Origin: Litorimonas sp051251645
GTDB taxonomy: Bacteria > Pseudomonadota > Alphaproteobacteria > Caulobacterales > Maricaulaceae
Assembly: GCA_051251645.1 (NCBI GenBank)
Contig: JBPOEY010000001.1
Location: 186,001-250,000 of the forward strand
Reading direction: 5' to 3'
DNA length: 64,000 bases
Made by a program: the position numbers and the translations under genes. This document shows positions 24,129 through 32,940 of the stretch, one piece after another. Numbering within the stretch: position 1 is the stretch's first letter; each line of letters begins with the position of its first letter. The notes under the pieces were generated by a model that was given only the letters and a program-made list of their open reading frames with translations, did not search any database and was not told the DNA's origin.

Positions 24129-26042
24129 AACAGCCCGCTCATCGGCCCGGTCGAGCAGGGCGCGGCTGAGCATTTTGGTGAGATCTTCGCCGAACCGTTC
24201 CGCCGCTTGCCCATCCCAAGCCGCACGGACGCCTTCGATCAAGTCTGGGCGTTGTTTATTGATGGCTTGATCAATGCGTTTTTCGGTCAAGACTTGGCGG
24301 GCCACAACAGGCACTTTGGCGCTACGGAAACGGCCCGATAGCGCTTTTTTGCCATAGAAATAGCTTCCGCCCGCGACGGCTCCGCCAATCAATAACCCAA
24401 GCGGGTTCATCAAGAGCGGCGCGAATAGGTTCGCATGAGCGAGCAGCGCGCTGACGAGGATCGCCGCGAGCGTCGTGCCGAGCAGCGCCGAATCTGTTTC
24501 CAAATGCCCAATCGACGGTGCGGTCAGGCTCAGCCCTTCGAGGTGTTGGCTAACATGGCTAGAATCATCCAAACTTAACACCATCGCGGGCAGCCCATGT
24601 TCACGGCAAAGCGGGTCGGTGATTGTCTCGATCTCGCGCTGTAATCCGGCGAACCAACGCCCAATGACGGGCTTTAATTTCGCTTGCGCCGTATCAGACC
24701 GAAGCCAATCGGCGACAGATTTTGTGAGCGCTGCTTCAACCTGATCCAAGGACGCGATATGGCCCGCGCGCCATTCGCGGAACGCCGGTTTGATACAATC
24801 CTCAGTTAATCCATCGACCAGCGCCGGCGCGAGCGTTTCGCCGAGTGTACGGGCCGCGGAATGGGCGCGCTGCGCGACGTCACCGTCGGGTTCCATCAAC
24901 GCCACGACTTTGGATTTGAAACTCTCATGGAGAAATTCGAAGCGCCCGAGCCAGGCCAAGCCGCGCGCAATGGCGAATTCGGGCTCTGCGCCGCGGATCA
25001 CGCGGGCGCTCGGGAAGGCGGCCTTTGTCGCTGGTAGGACAAGGGGTAATCGCGACGCGCCGCCTGTCAGCAACACTGTGTCCGGATCGCGCCCACCGAG
25101 CCGATCAACCGTTTCGCGCAAAGCAAAATCAAACGCTTTTCGCCAGCTATAGCCTTGCAACGCGTCGAGGGGTTTGGACAGGATCGCGTCAGCGTCGGTT
25201 TTATCGATTCGAATTTCGAATAATAATCGCGCCCCTGACTCATTCGTGATGGGCAAACGCCGGATCATTTCAACGGGTTTGTCTTCGCCTGTAAAATAGG
25301 CTTCTTTGGCTTCGCGGCACCAATATTCCAAAATAGGGCGATAGGATGGATGGCTGGTGAGCAAGGCGTCAATTCGGTCACGTTGAGGTTGGCGCGCGAG
25401 GTTCAGCTCAAATATCTCCGTATCTAGCAAGCCGGAGCCGAGAATATTATGGCCGACATCATCCGTTTCTAGATTACGGCAAAAAGTAAAATCCGATGTC
25501 GAGCTGCCAATATCAACAATCAGGACCGACGCGCGCGCATCATCCATTGAGAGGTAGCCCTGTTCGAGCGCCGTCATCAGGGCGGCCCGGGATTCAGACA
25601 CAATTTGCGCGCGGCTTAATCCCGCGGCTTTGACGAAGAGGTTGCGATAGTGTGTGCGGACGTCGGGCGACCAACCCGAGGGACAACCAATGACGAAATG
25701 ACTGTCTTTGGGACCCCGCAGGGAGCCGTCATCACTCAGACCTTGGATCAGCGCTTTGGTGAACAGGGTTAGGGGTACGCGGACGTCGGGCGCATCCAAA
25801 TCCGAGGATTTGAATTTCGCCCAAATTTTTGCATCAGACAGCGTGAGCGCTTCAGCGCCAATCCGGATGGTGGGCTTGCCTTTTCCCTCTTTGGACACGG
25901 CGGTTACAACGCTACGCGTGCCGCGATATTCAAGGATTTCAGGTTCGGCATGCCCTTGCGCGAAGGCGCGGGCCAGTGCGGTTTCACCGTGGCCGAGGTC
26001 GAGCCCGACAAATTCAATATCTTTGCGGCTATGATTGGTCAT
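24114..26042 (-). CDS. Hsp70-like actin-fold ATPase with C-terminal membrane hairpin
   Basis: A 642-residue protein. Residues 1-370 are an actin/Hsp70 ATPase: phosphate-1 loop GLDLGHGET (13-21), phosphate-2 loop VDIGSSTSDF (176-185), adenosine motif LLTGGASRLP (325-333). There is no DnaK-like substrate-binding domain. Instead, residues 375-515 are helical, 519-565 form two hydrophobic segments (LLGTTLAAILVSALL and GLLIGGAVAGGSYFYG) predicted to make a membrane hairpin, and a basic helical tail follows. The start overlaps the stop of the upstream membrane-partner gene by four bases, so the pair is translationally coupled. Function is unknown; a membrane-attached Hsp70-like machine is inference. 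Confidence 0.75.
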   Translation of the reverse strand: MTNHSRKDIEFVGLDLGHGETALARAFAQGHAEPEILEYRGTRSVVTAVSKEGKGKPTIRIGAEALTLSDAKIWAKFKSSDLDAPDVRVPLTLFTKALIQGLSDDGSLRGPKDSHFVIGCPSGWSPDVRTHYRNLFVKAAGLSRAQIVSESRAALMTALEQGYLSMDDARASVLIVDIGSSTSDFTFCRNLETDDVGHNILGSGLLDTEIFELNLARQPQRDRIDALLTSHPSYRPILEYWCREAKEAYFTGEDKPVEMIRRLPITNESGARLLFEIRIDKTDADAILSKPLDALQGYSWRKAFDFALRETVDRLGGRDPDTVLLTGGASRLPLVLPATKAAFPSARVIRGAEPEFAIARGLAWLGRFEFLHESFKSKVVALMEPDGDVAQRAHSAARTLGETLAPALVDGLTEDCIKPAFREWRAGHIASLDQVEAALTKSVADWLRSDTAQAKLKPVIGRWFAGLQREIETITDPLCREHGLPAMVLSLDDSSHVSQHLEGLSLTAPSIGHLETDSALLGTTLAAILVSALLAHANLFAPLLMNPLGLLIGGAVAGGSYFYGKKALSGRFRSAKVPVVARQVLTEKRIDQAINKQRPDLIEGVRAAWDGQAAERFGEDLTKMLSRALLDRADERAVLFLI

Positions 26043-26983
26043 GAGCGGCGCACCCAGACTGTGCCGCGTCGGACAACGCGGCCTTCATCGGTGACGAGGG
26101 CCGGGGCGGCGGTTTGCATATCGGGACCTGTCTTTGTCGCGCCATCAAGGCCAGCGGGAACGGGCAGGCGATCAAACCAATCGGCTGAGGCTTTGGAATA
26201 TTCAACTTGTTTCAGGCCCGCGCCTTCGATCAGGGTGGGTAATTCGCGCCGCGCGAGTTCCAGCGCATAATGGCTGTCATCGGCACGTCCGGCTTCGAGC
26301 AAGCCTTGGAGGAGCGCCGTCAGCCGTGTGTCGTCATGCCACTGGCTCTCGGTCGTTGGGGCCGACAGGCGCAATAAAATATGATCCGCCGTTTTTAGGG
26401 CGTCGGTGATTTGTGAGATCAATCCCGCGGGGTCGAGGCGCACAACGGCGGACGCCCGGCGCGTTCGCCCCGTACCGTCCGTGATCGTTTTAGGTTTTGG
26501 CCAAAAGGGCAGGCGCGAGAGGTTAAGCGTGGCGACGGCGTGCAAGCCTGCGAGCGCTGCCGCGCCCCACACAGCCAAGCCAACCCCTTGCAATAATCCC
26601 GCTGTGCCGAGCAGACCCGCACCGACATAAAAGAGCGACGGGCGCAAACTGATCTTAAACCCCGGCGGCGCGGCGACCTCGTCCCAAACGATATCGGCAT
26701 GGCTCGCCCGGTCGATGAGTCCGGTGCCCGATTTGACGATTTCAACCAGCCATTGCCCGGCGCGTTGTAGCGCTGGATCTGTGGTGGACCGGGCATAGCG
26801 CGCCGCTGTCTGATCGAGCACGCGCCGCACTTCGCCGACCGCTTGGGCGGGCGTATCGCCTTCGGTTAAGTGCAAATTGCCGACTTCGCGCGCGAAATGC
26901 TGCGACAGCGACAGCGCCGGAAGTTTGGGATCATGAGCCACAGGCCGGATGTCGGGATGAGGGCCACAAGTGTCAAGCGTCAT
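26039..26983 (-). CDS. Membrane partner of the Hsp70-like ATPase, unknown function
   Basis: A protein of about 314 residues that I do not recognise. An N-terminal helical region is followed by a hydrophobic double segment (SLFYVGAGLLGTAGLLQGVGLAVWGAAALAGLHAVATL) that predicts a membrane hairpin, then a cytoplasmic region with a VRLDPAGLISQITDALKTADHILLRL helix and a C-terminal VRRGTVWVRRS end. It is coupled by a four-base overlap to the Hsp70-like gene. ATG 26983 was used; an in-frame TTG at 27058 would add 25 residues (including SELLLIDLRADRFD) and cannot be excluded, though it would run over the candidate EcfG promoter of the divergent gene. Confidence 0.6.
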   Translation of the reverse strand: MTLDTCGPHPDIRPVAHDPKLPALSLSQHFAREVGNLHLTEGDTPAQAVGEVRRVLDQTAARYARSTTDPALQRAGQWLVEIVKSGTGLIDRASHADIVWDEVAAPPGFKISLRPSLFYVGAGLLGTAGLLQGVGLAVWGAAALAGLHAVATLNLSRLPFWPKPKTITDGTGRTRRASAVVRLDPAGLISQITDALKTADHILLRLSAPTTESQWHDDTRLTALLQGLLEAGRADDSHYALELARRELPTLIEGAGLKQVEYSKASADWFDRLPVPAGLDGATKTGPDMQTAAPALVTDEGRVVRRGTVWVRRS

Positions 26984-27009
26984 GGAACAGTCAAAGCGGT
27001 CTGCGCGTA
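26984..27009 (+). promoter_or_regulatory. Possible EcfG-type promoter of the DUF2383 gene
   Basis: GGAAC at 26984-26988 and CGTA at 27006-27009 are separated by 17 bases, a one-mismatch match to GGAAC-N17-CGTT. The DUF2383 start lies 61 bases downstream of the -10 element. The site directly abuts the start codon of the divergent membrane-partner gene. Confidence 0.45.
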
Positions 27010-27069
27010 GATCTATCAATAATAACTCGGATGGTTTGAAATCCGCGATGCGACACAAAGGAAAGACTG

Positions 27070-27507
27070 ATGACCAAAGATATTGATGTTCTGAACACGG
27101 TGACGAAGACCTTGATCGACAGCCGTAAAGGCTATGAAACTTGCTACAAAGCGGTGGAAGACAGCTACGCGCTTAAAAGTAATTTTCAAGAACGCGCCCA
27201 GCGGCGTCGGCTGCTGGTTGAAGAGTTCCAAGCGGCTGTGAGCGCCTTGGGCGGTGAGCCGACGGACACGGGGTCCGTCATCGGAAAAGTGCACCGGGCG
27301 TGGACGTCCTTCACAACTGTGTTTGCGGATGATGAGAAGGCTGCCGCTGAAGCGCTGGATGATGGCGAAGAGTTTTTGGCCGAAAAGATTGAAAACCGTT
27401 TGGAAGAAACAGGCTTGCTGCCGAGCACGCGCGAGTTGCTGAAAAAGGCACACGCCGATGCCCGCGATGGTGAACGTTTCGCGGATGCGTTGGAAAAAGT
27501 CCTCTAA
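27070..27507 (+). CDS. PA2169-type four-helix-bundle protein (DUF2383)
   Basis: A 145-residue all-helical soluble protein that resembles the PA2169/DUF2383 family: DVLNTVTKTLIDSRKGYETCYKAVE, FQERAQRRRLLVEEFQAAVSALGGEPTDTGSVIGKVHRAW. The pattern is a ferritin-like four-helix bundle, and members are often stress-induced. AAGGAAAG lies before ATG 27070. A possible EcfG promoter precedes and a strong terminator follows, so it is a single-gene unit divergent from the Hsp70-like pair. Whether it works with that pair is unknown. Confidence 0.8.
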   Translation: MTKDIDVLNTVTKTLIDSRKGYETCYKAVEDSYALKSNFQERAQRRRLLVEEFQAAVSALGGEPTDTGSVIGKVHRAWTSFTTVFADDEKAAAEALDDGEEFLAEKIENRLEETGLLPSTRELLKKAHADARDGERFADALEKVL

Positions 27508-27529
27508 GTGGGTTCAAGATTTGAATGCG

Positions 27530-27556
27530 GGCCGCTCTTCGGAGCGGCCTTTTTTT
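27530..27556 (+). terminator. Rho-independent terminator with TTCG loop
   Basis: Stem GGCCGCTC/GAGCGGCC (27530-27537, 27542-27549) around a TTCG tetraloop, then seven T. It ends the DUF2383 transcript and faces the GIY-YIG gene stop. Confidence 0.9.
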
Positions 27557-27566
27557 GGGCGCAGTT

Positions 27567-27812
27567 TTAAGACCGTATAAGCGCTAATTTTTCAGATCGT
27601 CGCAGCTGTTTGATCGCATATTCGCGTTTAGAGGCGGTCGATCGGCACGCGGCGGGCTCTGACCAGATCATCGCCACAGGGCGGCGCGCTTTGGTATATT
27701 TCGCACCGCGTCCGGCATTATGGGTCACCACTCGAGCGGCCGCGTCTTTGGCAATCCCTGTGTAAAGGGAGCCATCGGCGCAGCGAAGCATATAGACGGT
27801 CCAATCAGACAT
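27567..27812 (-). CDS. GIY-YIG nuclease-domain protein (UPF0213/YhbQ-like)
   Basis: An 81-residue single-domain GIY-YIG protein: WTVYMLRCADGSLYTGIA (the YxL...YTG core), THNAGRGAKYTKARRPV, and the C-terminal AIKQLRRSEKLALI helix. Members such as YhbQ are DNA nucleases or inactive relatives with poorly known roles. It is the last gene of the GalM-Rieske-M19-M28 operon, 23 bp after M28. Confidence 0.88.
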   Translation of the reverse strand: MSDWTVYMLRCADGSLYTGIAKDAAARVVTHNAGRGAKYTKARRPVAMIWSEPAACRSTASKREYAIKQLRRSEKLALIRS

Positions 27813-27835
27813 AAGACATGTGTGACCGCGCGGTC

Positions 27836-28783
27836 TTAAGGCTCCGTTATGGCGGGGACTGTGCGGGACTTGGCAATGGCTTTGAGATTTTCGTCCAAAA
27901 CATGCGCCGTATTCACGGCCAGTTGGACCGCGGCGTGGTAGCTTACGAGCGGAATCGTGTCGAAATCATCCGTGATTTGGTGGTAGTGAGCATGATCTTC
28001 GACCCCAAGATAGACGAAGGGAATGCCCACTGCGTGAAACGGACCTTGGTCGGATTGCATCGTCCAATCATTGTCCCCGTCTTCGGGACGGTCATGGCCG
28101 TAGCGGACCCTGATATCGACGGTGTCTTCGGCCTGTTCGACCAAGGGTTTAAGGGCGGGCGTATGATGGCTTCCCGCCATATAGATTGTGCCCGCCTTGT
28201 TCTGAGCGATCATGTCGAGGTTGAGGTTGACGCGTGGGCGGTCGTCGAGCTGTGTCTCGACATAATTTCGCGCGCCAGACAATCCCGTTTCCTCGGCATC
28301 CAACCAAATAATCCGCACCTCATTTTCCGGTGAGGCCGTGCGAAAACTCTTGAGAATGGCGAGGAGCGCGCCAACGCCAGACGCATTGTCGTCGGCGCCA
28401 TTATAAATCTCATCGCCTTGAACCCCAAGATGGTCGAAATGAGCCGTGATTTCGAGGATCGGCCCCATAGGGTCTTGGCCCGGAATTATCAGGACGAGGT
28501 TGGTTCCAACCACATCGAAACTCTCACCATTGCGGCGGGTCATAGAGCGGGTGAAACTTTGTTCTTCCGGGGCGGTCCCACCGATTAGCCGTGCCGCTTG
28601 CTCAGCGATATAGAGCCGCGCCTTGGTGTTGCCCTCGGTTCCGGCGCGGCGTCCCTGCATATCGTCCGCCGACAGACTGCGCATCGCCTCAGTCGCCAGT
28701 TTGACGTCCGCTTTGGGCGTTGGCCCAGTAGGCGAACAGGCGACGACAAGTGCCGCCGAAACCGCGAACAGGGCATGTCTCAT
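27836..28783 (-). CDS. M28-family zinc aminopeptidase, lipoprotein
   Basis: A 315-residue exported peptidase with lipobox VVAC at the end of its signal peptide. The M28 zinc site is visible: ITAHFDHLG, then NGADDNASG, then DAEETGLSGA, with further ligands in NLDMIAQN and the AHYHQITDD segment. Such enzymes release N-terminal residues from peptides in the periplasm. It lies 8 bp after the M19 dipeptidase gene, which makes a paired peptide-degradation function plausible. Confidence 0.9.
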   Translation of the reverse strand: MRHALFAVSAALVVACSPTGPTPKADVKLATEAMRSLSADDMQGRRAGTEGNTKARLYIAEQAARLIGGTAPEEQSFTRSMTRRNGESFDVVGTNLVLIIPGQDPMGPILEITAHFDHLGVQGDEIYNGADDNASGVGALLAILKSFRTASPENEVRIIWLDAEETGLSGARNYVETQLDDRPRVNLNLDMIAQNKAGTIYMAGSHHTPALKPLVEQAEDTVDIRVRYGHDRPEDGDNDWTMQSDQGPFHAVGIPFVYLGVEDHAHYHQITDDFDTIPLVSYHAAVQLAVNTAHVLDENLKAIAKSRTVPAITEP

Positions 28784-28791
28784 GAAGAACC

Positions 28792-29949
28792 CTATTGTGG
28801 CAGCGAGGCGGAGAAGAAGCGACGCGAATTCTGCCCCATCACGGCGCGGATCTCGGGCACAGACAGGTTCGCTTCGAGCAGCTGGTGGGTGATCACGGCG
28901 AGCTGTGAGGTGTCGAAAGCGGTCGATACCGTGCCGTCATAATCAGAGCCGAGCGCCACGGCCTCCACGCCCATGAGGGTGATCGCTTTGACAATGGCGT
29001 TGGCGATGCCAGCCGGTTCGATATCGCAGATCGCACCTTCGAAATAACCAATGCCGACAATCCCGCCGCGCTGCGCAATCTGAACCAGCACATCATCCGG
29101 CAGGTTGCGCTGTTGGCTGGCTGTGCAGGCGTCGCGCACGCCGCCGTGGCTGATAAAGACGGGGCCTGCTTCGGGCATGGCGAGCACATCACGAGAGGTT
29201 TGCTCGGACGCATGGGCCAGATCGACGGCAATATTTAGCCGCCACATTTCGCGCACGGCGTCAAAGCCGAAATCAGTCAGGCCCGCTTGGCTTTGCCCGT
29301 GCAGCGACCCGCCGAGTTCATTATCGAAAAAATGCTGTAACCCCATGGCGCGGTAGCCTTCATTGAACAGTCGCTCAACATTCTCGATCTGACCTTCGAG
29401 CGGATGCGCTCCTTCGGTCAGCAATAAGCCAACAATTGTGCCCTCTGGCTGATTGAGGTCTGCGGCGTTGCGCGCAATCACGAGTTTATTCTCCGCTTTG
29501 GCTTCATATTTATTCAAGCGCTGGGCTTGATAGGCGGCGCGTTCATAGAGGGATTGCCACGTTCGCAGGGGCCAGAGCTGCGCGACCGCAACCATTGTAA
29601 TATTGTCAGGGGCCTCCGCTGAATTTTCCGCGAAGTTTAGCCCGCGCGGCGCTTTCGTGACGGCTGAGAAGACCTGAAAATCAACGCTGCCCTCGCGGAG
29701 GCGCGGCAAGTCAACATGGCCGCGGCTGTGGCGCTTCGTTGTATCACGCCGCCACATCAAGCTGTCTGCGTGCAAATCAGCGACATAGAGCGTGTCGTGC
29801 AAGGCTTGCGCGGCGGCACTGACTTCATAGGGGCCGAGGTCAATGACCGCGTTCATTTTCGCATCCGTATTGGGCACGAAGACAAGTTGAATATAGACGA
29901 AAGCCGCGATGAAGAGGACGAAGAGTCCGATCAGAATTTTCTTAAACAT
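28792..29949 (-). CDS. M19 family membrane dipeptidase
   Basis: A 385-residue zinc dipeptidase with an N-terminal membrane anchor or signal (MFKKILIGLFVLFIAAFVYIQLV). Catalytic landmarks are VADLHADSL, the bridging Glu in LLTEGAHPLE, the His pair in IAVDLAHASEQT and VFISHGGVRDAC, and a late ALGSDYDGTV. M19 dipeptidases cleave varied L-L and some L-D dipeptides. It lies between the Rieske oxygenase (9 bp) and the M28 peptidase (8 bp) in one operon. Confidence 0.9.
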   Translation of the reverse strand: MFKKILIGLFVLFIAAFVYIQLVFVPNTDAKMNAVIDLGPYEVSAAAQALHDTLYVADLHADSLMWRRDTTKRHSRGHVDLPRLREGSVDFQVFSAVTKAPRGLNFAENSAEAPDNITMVAVAQLWPLRTWQSLYERAAYQAQRLNKYEAKAENKLVIARNAADLNQPEGTIVGLLLTEGAHPLEGQIENVERLFNEGYRAMGLQHFFDNELGGSLHGQSQAGLTDFGFDAVREMWRLNIAVDLAHASEQTSRDVLAMPEAGPVFISHGGVRDACTASQQRNLPDDVLVQIAQRGGIVGIGYFEGAICDIEPAGIANAIVKAITLMGVEAVALGSDYDGTVSTAFDTSQLAVITHQLLEANLSVPEIRAVMGQNSRRFFSASLPQ

Positions 29950-29958
29950 TTTTGTCCC

Positions 29959-30996
29959 CTAACTGCGCCAGCGCAGTGTTTTGGCTTTGACCGGATTGAC
30001 GAAGGTCTCGCCTGTCTCGTTTGACGCCGCCCATGTTTTCTTCAACTGATGATACCATTTGGCCTGTGTGTCCGCGTCTTCGATCAGCATCAAATTTGGA
30101 TCAAAGCGAAGGCCTTGCGCTTGTAAATCGACCATATCCGCATCTTGGCGCAGGAACGTTTTGGCCCCCCGCGCGAGGATCGGGGAGAGCGTTTTAAACA
30201 GGCCATGATCGGAGAAGAACAATTGGCGGATACGTGTGTGATCGGCGTCCTCAGGCGTGACAGCGGTGAAGCTCAACACGGTTTTATCGCCTACCGTGAT
30301 CTGTTCTGTTCGAATGCCGGGCAGTTGAAAGGTAATTTCAGTCACGGGTTTCCCGCCGAGCAATTTGTAAGCGAGGGAGTTGGATGACGGGCTATGCGCA
30401 GCCATCGCAAACCCGCGGTCTCGCGGTTCGAATGCTTTGGATTTTTCATGTATGGAGGCCTCGCTGCGCCACCACCATTGTCGATGCACGAACGGGCCGT
30501 GCGCCGGGTCCATCAAGCCAATCACGGCGTGATCGACATGGCAGTTGAGCCGAACGCCATCATCAATCAGGGGCTTGGTGTTGACCAGTGGAAGTGCGGG
30601 CGGCGGGAAAGGCGGCTCGCCTTGGAATCGTTTGTCCGCGCTCAGCCAAACCCAGAGAATATGACCGGTCTCGGCAACCGGAAAAGTCCGAACCCGGATA
30701 CGATCGGGCTCGACAACACTCTGCGCTGTGAGAGCCGGGATCTCTTGGCAGACGCCGTCATCCACCCCGAACCGCCAGCCATGATAGGGACATTCGACCG
30801 TGCCGCCTTTAAGGCAGCCGGCGGAGAAGGGCGCCGCGCGGTGCGGACAAATATCGCGCAGAGCAAAGTAAGTGCCATCCTCCCGCCGTCCGAGGCAGAT
30901 CGGCTCACCCGCGATGATGACGCGCTGTAGGCCGCTCTTGGGCAAATCGCTTTTTATGGCCCCGAAATACCAAATATCGTAAACAAACCCGGTCAT
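29959..30996 (-). CDS. Rieske non-haem iron oxygenase
   Basis: A 345-residue Rieske oxygenase. The [2Fe-2S] ligands are Cys50-His52 (ICPHRA) and Cys69-His72 (ECPYHGW). The mononuclear iron site is suggested by NCHVDHAVIGLMDPAHGPFVH, with His/Asp ligands. The terminal domain resembles oxygenases that act on bulky or lipid-like substrates such as ring-hydroxylating and pheophorbide-type enzymes, but the substrate is not clear; no reductase gene is adjacent. Its start overlaps the GalM stop by four bases. Confidence 0.85.
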   Translation of the reverse strand: MTGFVYDIWYFGAIKSDLPKSGLQRVIIAGEPICLGRREDGTYFALRDICPHRAAPFSAGCLKGGTVECPYHGWRFGVDDGVCQEIPALTAQSVVEPDRIRVRTFPVAETGHILWVWLSADKRFQGEPPFPPPALPLVNTKPLIDDGVRLNCHVDHAVIGLMDPAHGPFVHRQWWWRSEASIHEKSKAFEPRDRGFAMAAHSPSSNSLAYKLLGGKPVTEITFQLPGIRTEQITVGDKTVLSFTAVTPEDADHTRIRQLFFSDHGLFKTLSPILARGAKTFLRQDADMVDLQAQGLRFDPNLMLIEDADTQAKWYHQLKKTWAASNETGETFVNPVKAKTLRWRS

Positions 30997-32081
30997 TGCG
31001 TTGCGTCTCTCAATGTTGGAGTGGCAAACCCCGGACCGTCAAACCGGTAGATAATTGTGTGGCGGTAGACCTCGCCGGGCCGAAGGACTGTGTCCTCACC
31101 GTCGACGGGTTGATTGATCGCATCAGGGGGATATTGCGGTTCCATGGCCAAAGCGGCACGCGCGCTCATCCCGGCAATGCCGTCTAAGGCTTCGCCGGAG
31201 TAGAGTTGCAACCCCGGGTAATCGGATAGAACTGTCACGCTTCGAACCCCATCCGTTAATCGCGCCATTTCTCGCAGACCGTTGCCGGATACCAAGAGGT
31301 TCACATCCAGAAAGTCGGGTCCGATGGTGCGGGGCGTGCGGAAATCATAGGGCGTTCCGTCGACCGCCGGGCTCATCCCGGTCGGAATGAGGGTGTCTCC
31401 AACTTCAGTATAACGGTCAGCAGGCGAGGAGAGTAACAGCGTATCAATCGGACGATCAAACAGGCCTGTTGGGTTCCAATAGCCATGCTGGCTCAAATTA
31501 ACCGGGGTCGGCGCGTCAGTGATGGCGATGAATTTGATTTGGAGTTCGCGCTCGCTCAGTTGTGTTCGCACTGTGATATCAAGATTACCCGGATAGCCCT
31601 GATTCCCGGCAGGCGAGGTGTGACGGAAGACGCGTTCTTCGCCCTCCTGGCTGACATCCCAGACGCGTGTATCAAACCCGTCTGGACCGCCATGCAGCGC
31701 ATGGCCGTTTTCATTATTCAGGACGGTGTGAACGTGTCCGTCGATTGAAAAGGTCGCTCCGACGATCCGATTGGCAACCCGGCCGATCAAACCGCCGAGA
31801 TAGGGCGGCCCGCCTTGATAGCTGTCAGGCGCGTCATATTGGGCGAGGATGTTGGTTCCGTCCGGCAGCTGGAGAGACTGTAAGTGCCCCCCAAACGGCA
31901 ACCATGTCGCGGTTAAACCCGATGGATGGGCCTGCGTCATAGGCGTGTGAGGGTCGGGGGTCGCTTTCGTCACACGATTAGGCGCATCGGCCTGCAACGG
32001 CGTGACCTTGTCCGAACAGCCAGATTGAGTCATGATGGCCACCACACAAGTAATACTGACAAGAGACAGAGGTTTGCCCAT
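30993..32081 (-). CDS. Aldose 1-epimerase family protein, exported
   Basis: A 362-residue mutarotase-family protein with a signal sequence (MGKPLSLVSITCVVAIMTQSGCS; a weak lipobox). Catalytic features of the GalM fold are RVANRI, the His in HALHGGPDGFD, a second His in SQHGYWNP and the C-terminal glutamate region in MEPQYPPDAIN. It would interconvert sugar anomers, here in the periplasm. The start ATG 32081 has GGTAGGGG upstream and shares the CATG tetranucleotide with the start of the divergent aldolase gene. First gene of the five-gene operon. Confidence 0.85.
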   Translation of the reverse strand: MGKPLSLVSITCVVAIMTQSGCSDKVTPLQADAPNRVTKATPDPHTPMTQAHPSGLTATWLPFGGHLQSLQLPDGTNILAQYDAPDSYQGGPPYLGGLIGRVANRIVGATFSIDGHVHTVLNNENGHALHGGPDGFDTRVWDVSQEGEERVFRHTSPAGNQGYPGNLDITVRTQLSERELQIKFIAITDAPTPVNLSQHGYWNPTGLFDRPIDTLLLSSPADRYTEVGDTLIPTGMSPAVDGTPYDFRTPRTIGPDFLDVNLLVSGNGLREMARLTDGVRSVTVLSDYPGLQLYSGEALDGIAGMSARAALAMEPQYPPDAINQPVDGEDTVLRPGEVYRHTIIYRFDGPGFATPTLRDATQ

Positions 32082-32940
32082 GAACGCCCCTACCAATAGC
32101 GATCAAATCCAACAAGCGATGGAAACGGCTCCGGGCTTTCTTATTCCGGACCCGACACAGATTGATCGCTTGGAAGGCACAGTGTCGGCGGCGGAATGGC
32201 GCATTCGCAAGGATTTGGCCGCAACCTATCGCCTGATCGCGATGCATGGTTGGTCTGATTTGGTGTTCACCCATATTTCTGCGCGTCTGCCGGATGAGGC
32301 CAACGACAAAGGGGAGATGGAGCATCGGTTCCTGATCAATCCTTATGGCGTGATGTTCGATGAGATGACGGCGTCGGCGCTGGTTAAGATCGACATGAAC
32401 GGCACAGTCAAACAAGACACGCCATATTTTGTAAATCCTGCTGGTTTTACCATCCATTCCGCCGTGCATATGGCGCGCGAGGATGCGCATTTCGTCATCC
32501 ATGTTCACACCGCCAATGGCATGGCCGTCTCAGCGCAAAAGGGCGGACTGCGCCGTTACACACAAATGGCCATGCAGGTTTATAATGATCTGGCTTACCA
32601 TGATTATGAAGGTATCGCGCTGAACCTCGAAGAACGTGAGCGGATCGTGGCCAATATGGGTGCGAAGTCGCTCCTGATGTTGCGCAATCATGGCACACTG
32701 ACCTGCGGGCCGAGCGCCGGGACCGCGTTCCTGCGCACCTATTTCCTCGAAAACGCGTGCCGCGTTCAAATCTTGGCGCAAGCGGCGGGCACTGAAAACC
32801 TGATTGAAGAACCTGAAGAGATGGGGGATCGGGTATATCAGCAGGGTGCCGCGGCCTTCATGCCCGGCATGGGCGATAATTTGGTCTGGCCAGGCCTGAT
32901 GCGAAAGCTGGCGCGGACTAATCCGGGGTATGATCACTAA
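32080..32940 (+). CDS. Class II aldolase/adducin family protein
   Basis: A 286-residue protein of the AraD/FucA-like class II aldolase/adducin family. Zinc-ligand histidines are in FVIHVHTANGMA and LRNHGTLTCG; LVFTHISARLP is also typical. Family members act as sugar-phosphate aldolases or epimerases; the substrate is unknown. ATG 32080 (MNAPTN) has AGAGG upstream. The start overlaps head-to-head with the mutarotase start on the opposite strand. Confidence 0.85.
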   Translation: MNAPTNSDQIQQAMETAPGFLIPDPTQIDRLEGTVSAAEWRIRKDLAATYRLIAMHGWSDLVFTHISARLPDEANDKGEMEHRFLINPYGVMFDEMTASALVKIDMNGTVKQDTPYFVNPAGFTIHSAVHMAREDAHFVIHVHTANGMAVSAQKGGLRRYTQMAMQVYNDLAYHDYEGIALNLEERERIVANMGAKSLLMLRNHGTLTCGPSAGTAFLRTYFLENACRVQILAQAAGTENLIEEPEEMGDRVYQQGAAAFMPGMGDNLVWPGLMRKLARTNPGYDH

